Shown one piece after another: positions 6,291 through 6,329 of a stretch of 6,329 bases of DNA (position 1 is the first letter of the stretch; each line of letters starts with the position of its first letter). A model generated the notes under the pieces. It saw only the letters and a program-made list of their open reading frames with translations. It did not search any database and was not told the origin of the DNA. The DNA is from Clostridiales bacterium UBA6981 (GTDB lineage: Bacteria; Bacillota; Clostridia; Oscillospirales; Oscillospiraceae), in NCBI GenBank assembly GCA_002450075.1, contig DJYJ01000046.1:1-6329 (forward strand), given 5' to 3'. Position numbers and translations under genes: made by a program.

Positions 6291-6328
6291 ATCGGCAAGA
6301 CCTCCACAACTGATATGTAATGACATTT
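6287..6328 (-). CDS. Possible 3' end of an upstream gene cut by the window edge
   Basis: A second minus-strand frame is open from the edge for 13 codons, ending in ISVVEVLPI. It stops with TGA (6289-6287) overlapping the ATG of the membrane protein gene as ATGA. The GGAGG used by that gene would lie inside this reading frame, the usual arrangement for translationally coupled operon genes. Thirteen codons without a stop can easily occur by chance, so this is only a suggestion. No product can be named. Confidence 0.3.
   Translation of the reverse strand, partial: KCHYISVVEVLPI
6301..6305 (-). promoter_or_regulatory. Ribosome binding site that decides the start at 6290
   Basis: On the minus strand GGAGG (within GTGGAGGTC) is followed after 10 nt by ATGATG, giving starts at 6290 or 6287. 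This favours the shorter protein over the reading that begins at 6326 and contains this site within its own codons. Confidence 0.65.
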
Positions 6329-6329
6329 G

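Noticed and set aside
1..6329. Search for CRISPR repeats, tRNA or rRNA genes, insertion sequences, riboswitches and phage genes
   Set aside because: No direct repeat series, cloverleaf, transposase or integrase motifs, or structured leader was seen by eye in any part of the window.

Overview
The window looks like an ordinary chromosomal segment of a fairly GC-rich Clostridia-type Firmicute, perhaps an Oscillospiraceae/Ruminococcaceae-like gut bacterium. This is inferred from the roughly 60% GC coding sequence, strong AGGAGG-type ribosome binding sites, near-consensus sigma-A promoters, compact hairpin-plus-T-tract terminators, and a NUDIX protein and ABC exporter pair of Firmicute type. I see no transposase, integrase, CRISPR array, tRNA or rRNA.

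Layout from left to right. A perfect-consensus promoter (40-68) drives an uncharacterised multi-pass membrane protein with an acidic linker and a charged C-terminal tail (111-923, +). A 13-bp tetraloop hairpin (937-970) terminates it and also ends the convergent NUDIX hydrolase gene (979-1449, -), a probable 8-oxo-dGTP-type diphosphatase. The 152-bp gap 1450-1601 holds two back-to-back promoters. One faces left to the NUDIX gene. The other faces right to a two-gene operon (1602-3431 and 3428-5245, overlapping by ATGA) that encodes both halves of a heterodimeric type IV multidrug-type ABC exporter. A second 13-bp tetraloop terminator (5259-5290) closes the operon. It faces a small uncharacterised protein gene (5302-5619, -). 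The rightmost part (about 5640-6329) is distinctly AT-rich and carries a two-helix membrane protein (5712-6290, -). That protein may be translationally coupled to a gene running in from beyond the right edge.

The clearest functional story is the exporter. Subunit 1 has Asp where the catalytic Glu should be and an intact LSGGQ. Subunit 2 has the catalytic Glu but a degenerate LSTGE signature. Together they predict one dead and one active composite ATP site, as in TM287/288, LmrCD and BmrCD. The NUDIX gene shares the regulatory gap, but the sequence does not show that it works with the exporter. I found no evidence for an undescribed multi-gene system. The most open items are the three uncharacterised proteins and the compact divergent promoter.
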